Shown one piece after another: positions 1 through 10,968 of a DNA stretch of 64,000 bases. How positions within the stretch are numbered: position 1 is the stretch's first letter; each line of letters starts with the position of its first letter. The position numbers and the translations under genes are program-made. This DNA is from Hydractinia symbiolongicarpus (Eukaryota; Cnidaria; Hydrozoa; Anthoathecata; Hydractiniidae), in NCBI RefSeq assembly GCF_029227915.1, contig NC_079884.1, positions 16,990,001 through 17,054,000 on the forward strand. Direction: 5' to 3'. The notes beneath the pieces were generated by a model. The model was not told where the DNA came from, did not search any database, and saw only the letters and a program-made list of their open reading frames with translations.

Positions 1-617
1 TACTGAAGTGACCAGGCTGTTTAAATTTCTGGTTGAGTTTACTTTAGGTCGCGTGTAAATAGACTTTTACTAAATTCCATACCAAGCACTGTTCAGCCTT
101 ACACTTTGCTTTATTATTTTTAAGCAAGTGTGTTTTTTAAAACAGACACTTTCGATGAGCCTAATAAAAGCAAAAGCATACAGCAAGCATACAAGCTTTA
201 TATTTTAAACTTGTTTATTTTATTTTGAACTCATTTTCGTTTCGATCCCATCGCGTGACTGTACTCAAGCTAATAAAAAACACGATCATGGTCGTGTTTT
301 TCAGTCTTTACATTACAACTTCAGACATATGTTCTCTTTTATGAACTAGAAGGTTTAGCTAGGGAATGGAACTTGGGGATGAGTTTGGTAGCGCTTTCAA
401 ATACCTAGGATTAGATTTACATGAGATAACAACCATTTATATTTTTTTCAAAAAAAGATAAAAAATACAATGTTTTAAATTGAAAAGAATAAAAATTTCG
501 GTATGATAATAGGGAAATAAAATACTTTGATCAGCCCCGCTTTTTTATTTATTTATTTCATAAAAGCGAGTCTAACTATCATGAGACAGTTAAGCAAAAA
601 CATCTCAAGCAGGAAAT
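1..617. other. AT-rich non-coding flank
   Basis: I see no gene here. The stretch is AT-rich with many short homopolymer runs. The only clear structure is a short hairpin at about 276-301, with a 10-bp stem (AAAAACACGA / TCGTGTTTTT) and a 6-nt loop; it could be the end of a small element, but no partner end is visible. Confidence 0.5.
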
Positions 618-788
618 ATGGCTCCATCACTGTCTTTATATACAAAACAGAAAATAACCGCTTTATATAAATTTCATAAAAAACACGCTGACATTGTCAG
701 AGTTCTCGCTGATGAGAATATAGTTGTATTGAGACAGACAGTTTCGAAAATTATTTATAGAATTAATACAACAGGCTCAGTTGACTAG
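618..788 (+). pseudogene. Tc1/mariner-like transposase, N-terminal HTH fragment
   Basis: The frame from the ATG at 618 to the TAG at 786 encodes about 56 residues that look like the first helix-turn-helix of a Tc1/IS630-type transposase: a short basic start, an 'ALYKFHKKHADIV' helix, then a recognition-helix-like 'RQTVSKIIYRINTTGSV' stretch. The matching catalytic part resumes at about 1276 after a LINE insertion. The reading is by pattern only; a frame change and a stop make this a relic. Confidence 0.55.
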
Positions 789-789
789 C

Positions 790-1275
790 AGAGTCTTGTC
801 AATTGAGTTAGAAGCTATGAAACCTGTGTATGAAGTGTTATGTTGTACAGTAGTGAGATATGGGCAGTGAAGCTGGAAGATCTTGACCTTTTAGAAAGGA
901 ATGATATGAGAATGGTTAGGTGGATGTGTAACGCCAGTCTGAGAGACAGAAAGAGTTCAGATGAGCTAAGAAGCATGCTAAGTATCCGTTGAATTAAAGA
1001 TGTTATCCAGATAAGAAGATTGAATTGGCTGGGGCACTTGGAAAGAATGGAGGGGGATAATTGGGTAAGAAAGTGTGAGACTTGATAGTTCCTGGGACAA
1101 ATCCCAGAGGAGACCGAGAAAGACTTGGTAGGAGATAATAAGGACAGACTTGATACAAAGGAAGTTGAGTTTAGATCTAACACAGCCTAGATCATATTGG
1201 AAGAGGGTCATTAATATATCCTGTCCAACCCATGCTAGCATGGAAAACGGACATTAAGCCGAGAATGATGATGAG
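790..1275 (+). mobile_element. 3' end of a non-LTR retrotransposon (LINE)
   Basis: One frame reads through residues typical of the C-terminal end of RTE/CR1-type reverse-transcriptase ORFs: an arginine-rich 'MRMVRWMCNASLRDRKSS' block, then 'RRLNWLGHLERMEGDNW'. There is an in-frame TGA near 990. The segment ends in a non-coding tail with a CATGCTAGCATGG palindrome and an (ATG)n run at about 1264-1275, as expected for LINE 3' tails. Only the last few hundred bases are present, so this is a 5'-truncated copy. It interrupts a Tc1-like transposase whose two halves flank it. Confidence 0.6.
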
Positions 1276-1558
1276 ACGGAAATTAGGCTGGGTAGAGTGG
1301 AATCAAGTACTGCCAGCTAATACGTATTCCCAACCAAATTGCATGACTGGAGTTTGTCCAAAAATGTGTCGAATGTAAAGACGACTTTGCCAATGTAATC
1401 TTCACTGATGAATCGACAATAATGTTAGACAAACATGGGAGGTTATGCTTTAGAAAAAGAGGAGAACTATCAAAATTGAAGCCCACCCTAAAGCAGCCAT
1501 ATAAGGTACATGTATGGGCTGGAATTTCGAAACGGGAACCCACGAATACTTTGATTTT
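1276..1558 (+). pseudogene. Tc1/mariner-like transposase, catalytic-domain fragment
   Basis: From about 1347 the frame reads 'LEFVQKCVECKDDF', then 'NVIFTDEST' and later 'YKVHVWAGISKREPT'. These match the second catalytic Asp block (TDES) and the following VWAGIS block of Tc1-family transposases. A TGA lies at about 1344 and upstream homology changes frame. The final catalytic residue is missing because homology stops at 1558, where the minus-strand PLE copy begins. This is the continuation of the N-terminal fragment at 618-788. Confidence 0.6.
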
Positions 1559-2757
1559 ACAGAATTGTTATTATAAAGACATAAGTCTAACGCATCCATA
1601 ATACATTCTGTCGATGGTTTCTTAAATATTCTTTTATCCATGATTTTTTGCACGGAATCTAAACCATTTCTATTGTCAATGCTAGGAAACATGTTAACAA
1701 TATCAAAAGATACCAATTGAGTGTGATCAGGTATGCCTTTTTCGTTAATTGAATCAATAATGTCCAGTAAGTGAGACGTGTTCTTAATTCTACTACGCAT
1801 ATTTTCAGTAAACGGTGCACATATAACTTCAAGAAATCTAGCTAAATTCTCGATAGCAGTGTTACAACCAGAAGTAAGTAATCGTACTGGAGTACCAGCC
1901 TTGTGAGTTTTGTAAAGAGTGGAGTTTTTGCCTGGACAGGCATTCTCATTCACTATATATTCTTTCCATTGCTTTGATATTTCACCATTTTTAAACCATT
2001 TTTCAGCCCAATCTTTCACCTTTTGGATGTGTTGTAAAGTTGGATCATGTTCTAACGTTACGAAGGAACTCCTTTGTATCTGTTGTTTTGCCTTTTCCTT
2101 GTCAGTTACTTTGTCTACAATTACGAAACGGTTTCCTTTGTCCTGTGTCCTAATTATTAAATCACCATCTTTATTATAAAGTTGTTGTTTTCTCCATGTG
2201 TTTAAATACATTCTCTGATCCTTAGTCAAATTATCTTTTACTGTTCTCCTAGAAGTATCATTAAAAAGAGATCTTTCAATGTTTGATATGAAAGTCTCGA
2301 GTTTCGGCGAATTTGTTTTTGGAGCAATCCATGTAGACGGCTTTGTCGGGCGATTCTTTATCTCTATATTGGATGTATCATTGTTATTTGAATTTTTGTT
2401 TCTAAATATATATAGTGCTCTAATACGGTTTTTGAAAGAGTCGAAGTCTTTTTGGAGTTGAAGCCAATCGTAATTCAATGGCGTTGGAACAAATGAGGGC
2501 CCCTTAGCGCAAAGTTCTTTCATAGGAGTAGATATCCGTTTAGAGTCAACATTAATAAGGATAGGATGATGATCATTCATAACAGTTTCTAAAGTTACCA
2601 CCTCAGGTGCAGGACTTAGTTGAATATCTTGGAAACTATTCAGAAGCCGTGATATATTATTTTTAAAAAGAGAGATATTAACTCCATCTCTTACCAACTT
2701 TTTATCTCGTCGCTTTTCTAATATAGATTGAATTCGATCATTTTTCCTTGTAAACAA
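1559..2757 (-). pseudogene. Penelope-like element reverse transcriptase, N-terminal part (inverted copy)
   Basis: A long minus-strand frame encodes the N-terminal part of a Penelope-like (PLE) reverse transcriptase. It has a basic N-terminus, a region with 'TQDKGNRFVIVDK' (nucleotide-binding block), 'STLYKTHKAGTPVRLLTSG', and motif A 'LVSFDIVNMFPSI' with the first catalytic Asp. It stops being PLE-like at 1559, before the YxDD block, where it runs into the Tc1 fragment read antisense. The last 36 or so residues of the open frame are therefore not PLE. It carries more 5' sequence than the plus-strand copy at 3000. Confidence 0.75.
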
Positions 2758-2999
2758 TGTACGGATATATAAATCTCGTTCGGAAAACTCTGGAAAACAT
2801 AACTAGAGCTATTGCGCGCGCAGCATCTTCATGTTTGCATATTGATCGTCTGTAATAAGAAATTGTTTTTTGTAAAAGCTTAATGGAACATTTTTTCAAT
2901 ATGCTGAAATACTCACAGCCTTTGATATTAGAATGGAAACGCAACATAAAACGATGTCATCACATCGTATTCATGTCAACCTACATTTAATACAGTGTA
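2758..2999. other. Non-coding spacer upstream of the inverted PLE copy
   Basis: No gene is visible. Because the minus-strand PLE frame begins at 2757, this stretch is most simply the 5' untranslated or terminal region of that copy. At 3000 the sequence switches abruptly to the middle of the plus-strand PLE ORF. A GCGCGCGC run lies at about 2814-2821. Confidence 0.4.
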
Positions 3000-4860
3000 C
3001 CGAAACTCGAGACTTTCATATCAAACATTGAAAGATCTCTTTTTAATGATACTTCTAGGAGAACAGTAAAAGATAATTTGACTAAGGATCAGAGAATGTA
3101 TTTAAACACATGGAGAAAACAACAACTTTATAATAAAGATGGTGATTTAATAATTAGGACACAGGACAAAGGAAACCGTTTCGTAATTGTAGACAAAGTA
3201 ACTGACAAGGAAAAGGCAAAACAACAGATACAAAGGAGTTCCTTCGTAACGTTAGAACATGATCCAACTTTACAACACATCCAAAAGGTGAAAGATTGGG
3301 CTGAAAAATGGTTTAAAAATGGTGAAATATCAAAGCAATGGAAAGAATATATAGTGAATGAGAATGCCTGTCCAGGCAAAAACTCCACTCTTTACAAAAC
3401 TCACAAGGCTGGTACTCCAGTACGATTACTTACTTCTGGTTGTAACACTGCTATCGAGAATTTAGCTAGATTTCTTGAAGTTATATGTGCACCGTTTACT
3501 GAAAATATGCGTAGTAGAATTAAGAACACGTCTCACTTACTGGACATTATTGATTCAATTAACGAAAAAGGCATACCTGATCACACTCAATTGGTATCTT
3601 TTGATATTGTTAACATGTTTCCTAGCATTGACAATAGAAATGGTTTAGATTCCGTGCGAAAAATCATGGATAAAAGAATATTTAAGAAACCATCGACAGA
3701 ATGTATTATGGATGCGTTAGACTTATGTCTTTATAATAACAATTCTGTTTTCGCAAATGAGCACTTATTACAAACGAATGGCACAGCAAGTTCGTATGCA
3801 GATATAGCTGTATCTTCCATAGACGACACTGTTTTTGAAAAAATGCATTCTTCTTATCCTGAAATATTGTATTTTGGTCGTTATAGAGATGACTGCCTAT
3901 CTTTATGGTGTGGTAGCAATGACAAGTTACAAGAATTCTTTGTTTTTATGAATTCTATTAACCAAGATTTGAAATTCACAATGGAAATTGGAGGTGATAA
4001 ACTCTGTTTCCTTGACCTGCAAATGTCATTGAAAGATAACAAAATCAGTACAACTGTTTACAGTAAACCCACAGATGCTCATTTATATCTTCACGCAACA
4101 TCCTGCCACAATAAAAGTTCTATTAGAGGTATACCAAAAAGTATTGCATTACGTCTTCGTCGGATCTGCAGTAACAATACTGATTATAATGAGAAATCAA
4201 ACAAGTACTGTGGTTATTTAACAAAAAGAGGTTATAATAAAAGTGTCATTAAGAAAACTTTTCAACATATAGGAACAATATCACGCTGTGATGCTAGGAA
4301 AAAGATTACCCGCAATAATTCTAAACAAGAGTTATCTTCTCCACAAAGTTCAACCCTAGAGGACCCGACATCAAAACCATTGTCCAGACCCACATGCCCA
4401 TTATTAGTAATCATCCAGACTTGTCGCGGCTGTTTCCTGAAAACAGTATATTGGTTGCATATAAAAGAGAGAATAACTTAAGGGATTTAATATTACGTGC
4501 TGATCCTTACAACATCAAGTCCGATTTATCAAACGACAATGCAGCAGGTTATGTGAAATGTAAAAATAAAAAATGCGACTCCTGCAAGAATTACGTAATT
4601 GAAACCACTTTTATAGTATCAAAAGCAACTGGCAGGAAATTTAAAATTCGTCGCGAAAGCAGTTGCAGTTCAAAAAACGTTATATACGTTGCTTTTTGTA
4701 AATTATGTGGTAAGCAGGGTGTTGGATCCACCGTTGCTTGGAAGCCTCGACTTTCGAATTACAAATCCCACATTAAAAAGAAGATACCATCTTGCAAAGT
4801 TGTGAAACATTTTATTGATGAATGCCCTAATGCCTCCGTGCAAAATATTGGGTTTATTAT
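3000..4860 (+). pseudogene. Penelope-like element: reverse transcriptase plus GIY-YIG endonuclease (5'- and 3'-truncated)
   Basis: The first frame (3000-4390) carries RT motif A ('SFDIVNMFPSI') and the catalytic block 'YFGRYRDDCLS' (YxDD), so both aspartate blocks are present. Just before it the sequence reads 'QTNGTASSYADIA', which looks shortened compared with the usual GTAMG-type block. Near 4390 the frame shifts, and the continuation (4394 onward) holds the cysteine-rich linker 'CKNKKCDSC' and a GIY-YIG-like nuclease ('NVIYVAFCKLCGKQGVGS'). Homology stops at about 4860, before the end of the nuclease. It lacks the N-terminus and the nuclease C-terminus, so it is not functional as read. 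Confidence 0.8.
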
Positions 4861-5099
4861 TTGTAACATTTATTGGCGACTTCGGTTTCCTTAGAAGATT
4901 TGCGATAGAATGATGCTTGGCCCACTTTTGAAAAAGACGATATATCGCTGACCTTCCAACATTATATCCTTCACTTTTAAGTCTTTTCTTAATTTCGGTG
5001 ACACCAAGGTTTTCATTTTTTAAATTGATAATTCTTTGACGAACATGATCAGGTTATTGTTTCCCTATTTCGAGTGCTTCTTCTTTTTGGTTTGTTGAT
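4861..5099 (-). pseudogene. Transposase HTH fragment (Tc1/mariner or IS630-like)
   Basis: Read on the minus strand, one frame gives 'DHVRQRIINLKNENLGVTE' followed by 'KRLKSEGYNVGRSAIYRLF', a helix-turn-helix arrangement typical of transposase N-termini. No catalytic core follows. The fragment abuts the truncated 3' end of the PLE, so the PLE may have inserted into it. Family assignment is uncertain. Confidence 0.4.
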
Positions 5100-5104
5100 A
5101 AGAA

Positions 5105-5640
5105 ATAAAAAAACGAAAATCAAATTCCCTATTAATCACTTCTGTTTTTTCACTCCCGAGTACAGTTAGAGTAAGAAATAAAAGAGCCGAAAATTTCATT
5201 CATCATTTAATAACCTTTGTTTTCGTACTCCCGAGTATAGTTAGAGTAAGGGATAAAAAAGCCGAAAATCGAATTTCTTATTTAATGACTCTGTTTTTGC
5301 GCTCCCGAGTACAATGAGAGTAAGAAATGAAAAAAGCCGAACATTTTATTTATCATTTAATAACCCTGTTTTTGTACTCTCGAGTATAGTAAGAGTATAA
5401 AACAAAGCAGGTAATTAAGTTTCTATTATAATGACTTGTTTTTGCACTCCCGAGTAAAATGAGAGTAGGAAATAAAAAAAACCCGAACATTTCATTTATC
5501 ATTTAATAACCTTTGTTTTTGTACTCCCGAGTATAGTTAGAGTAAGAAATTAAAAAGCCAAAAATCAAATTCCTTATTTAATGACTCTGTTTATGCACTC
5601 CCGAGTACAATGAGAGTAAGAAATGAAAAAAGCCGAAAAC
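5105..5640. repeat. About 75-bp tandem repeat with an ACTCCCGAGT dyad
   Basis: Seven units, spaced about 70-77 bp. Each has the dyad ACTCCCGAGT (one unit ACTCTCGAGT, one GCTCCCGAGT) followed by a short 'gagtaag' tail, an AAAAGCCGAA block and a T-rich block. Units alternate between two subtypes ('acaatgagag' and 'atagttagag'), suggesting a two-unit higher-order period of about 150 bp. The array ends just before the first exon of the BEN-domain gene. Confidence 0.85.
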
Positions 5641-5705
5641 TAGCTATAAAAGAGTTTGCTTCTTTAGGAATTCATTTTAAGTGTCTTTATTTATCTGAGT
5701 TCACT

Positions 5706-6015
5706 ATGGCATCATCATTTTTCAGTCAAACAAGAGTTAAAACATACAAATATGCATGCGTCTTCTTCGATGAAGATATATGTATTGGTTCTGTCAAAAC
5801 TAAAGATAGTGTAAATAGGGAAGAAAAGTTACTGAGCGTTGACGACAATGTATTTGTGCGATGGGGTAGCGGAAAGAATGTACAAAATCACAAAGCTACA
5901 ATTTTATTTCTGTTAGTAATAATGATTTTTTTCTGTCTTTTTAGATGAATGGTCAAATTGCACACAGTTTGAAAGAGATTGGTTGAACAACAAGAAAACA
6001 TTTATCATCGAAGAG
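5706..6015 (+). CDS. BEN-domain protein gene, putative exons 1-2
   Basis: I start the gene at the ATG at 5706 because its context (cactATGG) fits a eukaryotic start and the upstream in-frame region is still tandem repeat. A likely intron runs 5866-5944: donor GG|GTAGCG, acceptor TTTTTCTGTCTTTTTAG. Splicing there keeps a frame that reads 'FVRW' into 'DEWSNCTQFERDW'. The exon then probably ends at 6015 (GAG|GTCGGA), because the frame soon stops in a lysine-rich run. The exon 1-2 product shows no domain I recognise. Exon borders are inference; the acceptor at 5944 is the strongest signal. Confidence 0.5.
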
Positions 6016-6188
6016 GTCGGAGAAAAAAAAAAGAAGAAAAAATAAAAAACATTAAAAACAATAAAAAACGGACAACAGGCGAAACATCAGTAAAACCTCA
6101 GAAGAAGTTCGTCAAAAAGGATGTTAGTTTATAAAAAATTTGTTGTAAGAATCAGCACAGAAATTTTATTTCTTATCTAATTTATGTA

Positions 6189-7502
6189 CAGTACAGTCTG
6201 AATGTAATCTACTGTGGACGCGAAACTCGCATGAATAGTTACACAGAACAATAGCTTTTGTTTTTTTAAGAAAATAATTGCCTCGCTGATAAACAATGAC
6301 CGCACGCGATCAATTGTTTAATCACAATAGGTTGCAAGTTCAATTTTGGCAATCTATTTTGCGCGAACTCTTTTGAAAATTTTAATTGCAGTAATTAAGC
6401 GTTTTTTTAAAATCGCATTTTAAAAGTTTAAAAACGAATAGCGGCGATAGAAATGTTTTTTTAGATCGCATTTTAAAAGTTTAAAAACGAAAAGTGGCAA
6501 TAGAAATGTTTTTTAGATCGCATGTTAAAAGTTTAAAAACTAATAGCGGCGATAGATATGTTTTTTTAGATCGCATTTTAAGTTTAAAATCGAATAGCTG
6601 CAATAGAAATGTTTTTTTAGATCGCATTTTAAAAGTTTAAAATCGAAAAGCGGCGATAGATATGTATTTTTAGATCGCATTTTAAAAGTTTAAAATCGAA
6701 TAGCGGCAATAGAAATGTTTTTTTAGATCGCATTTTAAAAGTTTAAAAACGAAAAGCGACGAAAGAAATGTTTTTTTAGATCGCATTTTAAAAGTTTAAA
6801 AACGAAAATCGACGATAGAAATATATTTTTTTAGATCGCATTTTAAAAGTTTAAAATCGAAGAGAGGTGATAGAAAGGTTTTTTAATCGCATTTTAAAAG
6901 TTTAAAAACGAAAAGCGACGAAAGAAATGTTTTTTAGATCGCATTTTAAAAGTTTAAAAACGAAAAGCAACGATAGAAATATATTTTTTTAGATCGCATT
7001 TTAAAAGTTTAAAATCGAAGAGAGGTGATAGAAATGTTTTTTAATCGCATTTTAAAAGTTTAAAAACGAAAAGCGACGAAAGAAATGTTTTTTATATCGC
7101 ATTTTAAAAGTTTAAAACGAAAAGCGACATTTAATAGTTGTGAACAATGCTTCTCGTATGTTTCTTAGATTAAACGCGCTGGAATATTTCTAAGTAATTA
7201 AATCAACATTACATTCTCACGCAATGTATTATAAAACTTTGCGAAAGATTTTTATTATTTAATTACTTCACGCTAATACTTAAGGGAATAGCTTATCAAT
7301 ACATTTACACAATGCATCTCGCTATTAGAAAAAATATAATTGCTCCGATATTTCTTCGCAAGCGCATTGTTTTTTAACACGGAAATATAAACTCGCAAAA
7401 CGCTCAAGGGATTTAATTATAACAAAAGACAAACAACTGCCGTCCTCCACGCAAAGGCGTGATATTAGCGTGTACGCGGTAGATTACATTCAGACTGTAC
7501 TG
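6189..7502. mobile_element. Non-autonomous Tc1/mariner-like transposon, 24-bp TIRs, TA duplication
   Basis: The ends are perfect 24-bp inverted repeats (6189-6212 and 7479-7502, outer sequence CAGTACAGTCTGAATG). Each is flanked by TA (6187-6188 and 7503-7504), as expected for Tc1/mariner target duplications. No transposase is encoded. The middle is mostly a minisatellite. It sits in what I infer to be the second intron of the BEN-domain gene, which would make it a tolerated insertion. Confidence 0.8.
6405..7135. repeat. Internal minisatellite, about 53-58 bp x about 13
   Basis: About thirteen units share GATCGCATTTTAAAAGTTTA followed by a purine-rich AAACGAAAAGCGRCGA block and a GAAATG(T)n block. 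Unit length varies with T-run length and single-base changes. The array is wholly inside the transposon at 6189-7502, so it has probably moved with it. Confidence 0.85.
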
Positions 7503-7522
7503 TATTATAAACTTCTTTGTAG

Positions 7523-8488
7523 AGTGCAGCTGTTGATAAAAGACAACCTTTATTAGTAGAAATAAATTACGAAGTCCCACCACTAAATTACCAAGTTGAT
7601 TTTAGTGATGTTTTACGAGAACCGCGGAAGGCACAAAATGGTAAAGTAGAAAACACCGCCAAAGAACCGCCAAAGGATAAAGTGGAAAACACCGCCGAAG
7701 AAACGCCGAAAACGCAAAACGATGAAGTTGAAAACACATTCTCCTTTCTAAAGTTATTGGTTTCACCTGGAAAACCACTGCCATCGTTTTCGACACCTAC
7801 TTCGACACTATCCACTTCTATTCTTCCCGACCTACCTTTTTCTCCGCCTTCACCAGCCAGACCTCTGCAATCAACACCTACCGTTAGAACAACACTTTTT
7901 CCGCATTATCCTGAGCAAACAAAGCAGTGCACGTTCGATTGTGCTGCTATGCGACAAATCATTGAAAGACTAGAAAAGCAAATAGCTGCGTTGGAAGGGA
8001 ATGCAATTGCCTTATCCGCAAACTTTATCGACGACAGTGACGAAGCATTACCTTCAGTCCAGGGTTGTCTCCACTAAAGGCGATGCAGAGGACGAATATT
8101 GGTGATGACGATTTTCAAATAAATGAAAGATTAAATAGAAAAAAAATACAAGGTGGACACAGCTCCTACTATAGAAATTCCGACCGAACTCTGGCCGATA
8201 GCCAATGAAGTGAGACAAGGGGCGACATCTTTCAAAAACTTTAGCTATCTGTTGCTGGCTAAATTATTTGACCACAAGGAGCTTGTAGGAAGAAATTGTG
8301 GAGGAGTTAAAAAACCTGCGATTGATGGCTACAAACAAGATATTGTTAAAGCTTTTTGTTGGAAGTTTTATCCAACCAACATGGCTGCACCTGGTGCATG
8401 GAGGGACTGTCAACGTGCAATTGATGAATTTATACGACGTAGCAACAGAACGAAGAAAAATTATAAATCATGCATGTTGCAGTCATAA
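7523..8488 (+). CDS. BEN-domain protein gene, putative exons 3-4 (BEN domain)
   Basis: The acceptor TTCTTTGTAG at 7513-7522 opens a frame that runs to 8077. It is low-complexity at first (repeated 'VENTA' units, then a Pro/Ser/Thr-rich part) and then has a short coiled coil, 'MRQIIERLEKQIAALEG'. A second frame, 8153-8488, encodes a BEN domain: 'ELWPIANEVRQGATSFKNF', 'LLAKLFDHKELVGRNCGG', then 'WRDCQRAIDEFI' near the C-terminus. BEN domains bind DNA or mediate contacts in chromatin factors. A phase-0 intron at 8057-8152 (GTCCAG...ACAAG) would join the frames, but both sites are weak, so an indel is also possible. Stop at 8488. Confidence 0.6.
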
Positions 8489-9135
8489 AACTCTTTCAGT
8501 TAATACCTTTTTTGTAAATATTTTTTTAGATGTAAATATTTTTTATTTTTAGATTTTTTTAAAAAAATATATCATTAAACATTAAACTGTTTTTTTATAA
8601 AAAAAATCCCTCACATTATTTTGTTGCATCGATCTTTAAACATCCCAACAAAAACATAACAATAATTTTAAAATTATACAGATTGTTGTCAGAGTTATAA
8701 AGCAATGTTTGTTAAAAAATATTCAGAAAGCAAAGTCTGCATGTGGCAATTGATCACCATAACTATAATTAGATATCATTCTGTCTCTGTTTCCGAAAGA
8801 ACATGCTGGAAGTGATTTCACATAACGAAAGTAGCGAAAGCATTTAAAGAAGAGACGAAAAAGTTGAACTTAAAAATTTATTTTTTAATTATAAACTAAA
8901 TTAAAAAAAAATTAAATAGTGAATTAAAATTAATGTCTTATGTTTTTCGTTAATATAACTCGCAAGTAACATGATATATTTTTTTAAAGATTTACTCGCG
9001 GGTAGTTTAATTATTGCGTACTCGCGTTATTAAAAAGATTACTCTTGTTTATTTTACTCGCACTCACATTGTACTCTCACTCTGAACTATTTTACTCGCA
9101 TTTATTTGTACTCGTACTCTCAAAGATGTGTAGCT
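8489..9135. other. AT-rich intergenic stretch with ACTCGC motifs
   Basis: No coding signal. 8489-8990 is very AT-rich, consistent with the 3' region of the BEN gene. 8985-9125 holds at least six ACTCGC/ACTCTC-type motifs with short spacers, read TACTCGCG or TACTCTC. These resemble the ACTCCCGAGT/GAGAGTA blocks of the array at 5.1-5.6 kb in inverted sense. Confidence 0.5.
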
Positions 9136-10968
9136 TTACTCACGATCGGCACTGTATGGTGTATTGACACCATTCCAGCGAATTTCAACAAAACCTCAGC
9201 AGATAAAATTAAGACGTCTAATGATCTTCTCATCCCAGCAGACAAGACAACAAATCTGTACATGACCGCAGAAGGCTATCAGAAATTACTCTCCGACAAC
9301 ATCACCAAGACATACCGTAAAAGTGAACCTAACGCCAAATATATGATCGATATGGAATCAAAAGTTGTAGCAAAACTGTTACACATCGAGAAAAAAATGG
9401 AATGCTATGCTGAAAGGCCAGCCTTCATTACACTAAAAGATCACAAAGAAAACATCAAAGAAAAGCTGCCATGCAGATTAATAAACCCTGCAAAGAATGA
9501 AAAAACACATCTTGGAGAAAATCAACAAAAAGTTGTTGGAACGATACAATTTTAACCAATGGCGCAATACATTGTCGGCAATTGAATGGTTCAAGAGCAT
9601 CGAAAACAAAAAGACATGCCGCTTCATAAAATTTGACATCGTGGAGTTTTATCCCTCGATATCTGAGACATTGCTAGAGAAGGCAATATTATTTGCTCGA
9701 CCTGTTGCTCATATCTCATCAAAAGAGCTAAAGGCCATCAAACTCGCAAGAAAATCCTTACTGTTCGAAAACAACAAAACCATGCGGGTTAAAAAAGGTG
9801 ATAATCCCACATTCGACGTAACAATGGGTGGCTTCGACGGCGCCGAGATCTGCGAACTAGTAGGAAGAATTTACCTTCTAAACAAACTCACTGAAATCAT
9901 TAACATCAGCAGCATAGGTTTATATCGGGATAATGGACTGGCCGTAATTAAAAACGCTATTGCCCCAAAAATGGATAAAATCTGAAAAGATGTTATTGAC
10001 GCTTTTAAGCAAGAGAACCTTTCTATTACAACCAAGACAAACTTAACAGCGATGGATTTCCTCAATGTGTAGTTCGACCTATCCACAGGCAAATACTTCC
10101 CACACAGAAAACCTAACAACCCACCGCTTTACGTCAACAAGCATTCTAACCATCCTACCAACATTTTGTCAGAGCTCCCTGTGATGATTAACCAACGGCT
10201 AATAGATCTTTCTTGCGATAAAGGTGAATACGAAAAAACGAAACCAATTTACCAAACAGCATTAAAAAACAGTGGCTTTGACGCAAAGCTTGAATACAGC
10301 CCTCGAAATAACCCCAGGACGAACAGAAACCGTGGCAGAAAAATTATATGGTACAACCCTCCGTATAACATGGACGTAAGCACAAACATGGGCAAGAAAT
10401 TTTTACACCTTGTACAGAGACATTTCCCCCAAAAAAACCTACTTCACAAGATTTTTAACACTAACACCTTAAAACTCAGTTATTCATTCACTCCTAACAT
10501 GCAGAACATCATTACGCAACACAACTCGACACTGCTGAACAGTAAAGTTAAACAAGAACATCGCTTATGCAACTGTCAATCAAAGCCAGCGTGCCCGATA
10601 AAGGCAAGTGCCTTACACAATGTATATAAAGCCGAAGTAAATCTGTCTATTTTGGTGCCAGTGAGGGCGAGTTTAAAACGCGTTATAGGAACCATGTAAA
10701 ATCCTTCAAACACAAGAAATACCAGAATGAAACCGAGTTGTCAAAGTTTATATGGCATTTAAAGGACACTTCTACTCCTTTTGACCTGACATGGACCATC
10801 GCTACAAGGGCATTCCCGTACAGATGTGGAACGAGAAGATGCGACCTTTGTCTCTCTGAAAAAGTGTGCATTATCCGTGCTGAACCCAAAGGACTCCTTA
10901 ACAAACGCACTGAGTTACTTTCAAGATGTCGTCATAGGAATAAATTTATTATAGGAAATTTAAAATAG
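9136..10968 (+). pseudogene. Degenerate Penelope-like reverse transcriptase / GIY-YIG element (second lineage)
   Basis: A series of plus-strand frames with stops and frameshifts covers one RT-nuclease ORF. Blocks in order: 'LLIPADKTTNLYM', 'FITLKDHKENIKEKL' and 'CRLINPAKNE'; a frame change near 9530; motif A 'FIKFDIVEFYPSI'; then 'GLYRDNGLAV' at about 9910-9950, where the usual YxDD reads YRDN, so a catalytic Asp is lost. In-frame stops lie near 9984 and 10070. The C-terminal part has 'CNCQSKPACP', a GIY-YIG-like stretch after another frame change near 10640 ('YFGASEGEFKTRYRNH'), and 'YRCGTRRCDLCLSEK'. It shares little with the PLE at 3-4.9 kb, so it is a separate lineage. Confidence 0.7.

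Larger units (their letters stand above)
1559..3748. repeat. 749-bp near-perfect inverted repeat formed by two PLE copies
   Basis: Bases 1559-2307 on the minus strand match 3000-3748 on the plus strand almost base for base; the encoded residues differ at one visible position (VQKIM versus VRKIM). A spacer of 692 bp separates the arms. Such high identity means recent formation or continuing conversion. Confidence 0.85.

Noticed and set aside
1919-3388. Two identical 86-codon ORFs antisense to the PLE copies (1919-2179 plus strand; 3128-3388 minus strand)
   Set aside because: They are shadows of the inverted PLE reverse-transcriptase arms; their identity only reflects the near-identical arms.
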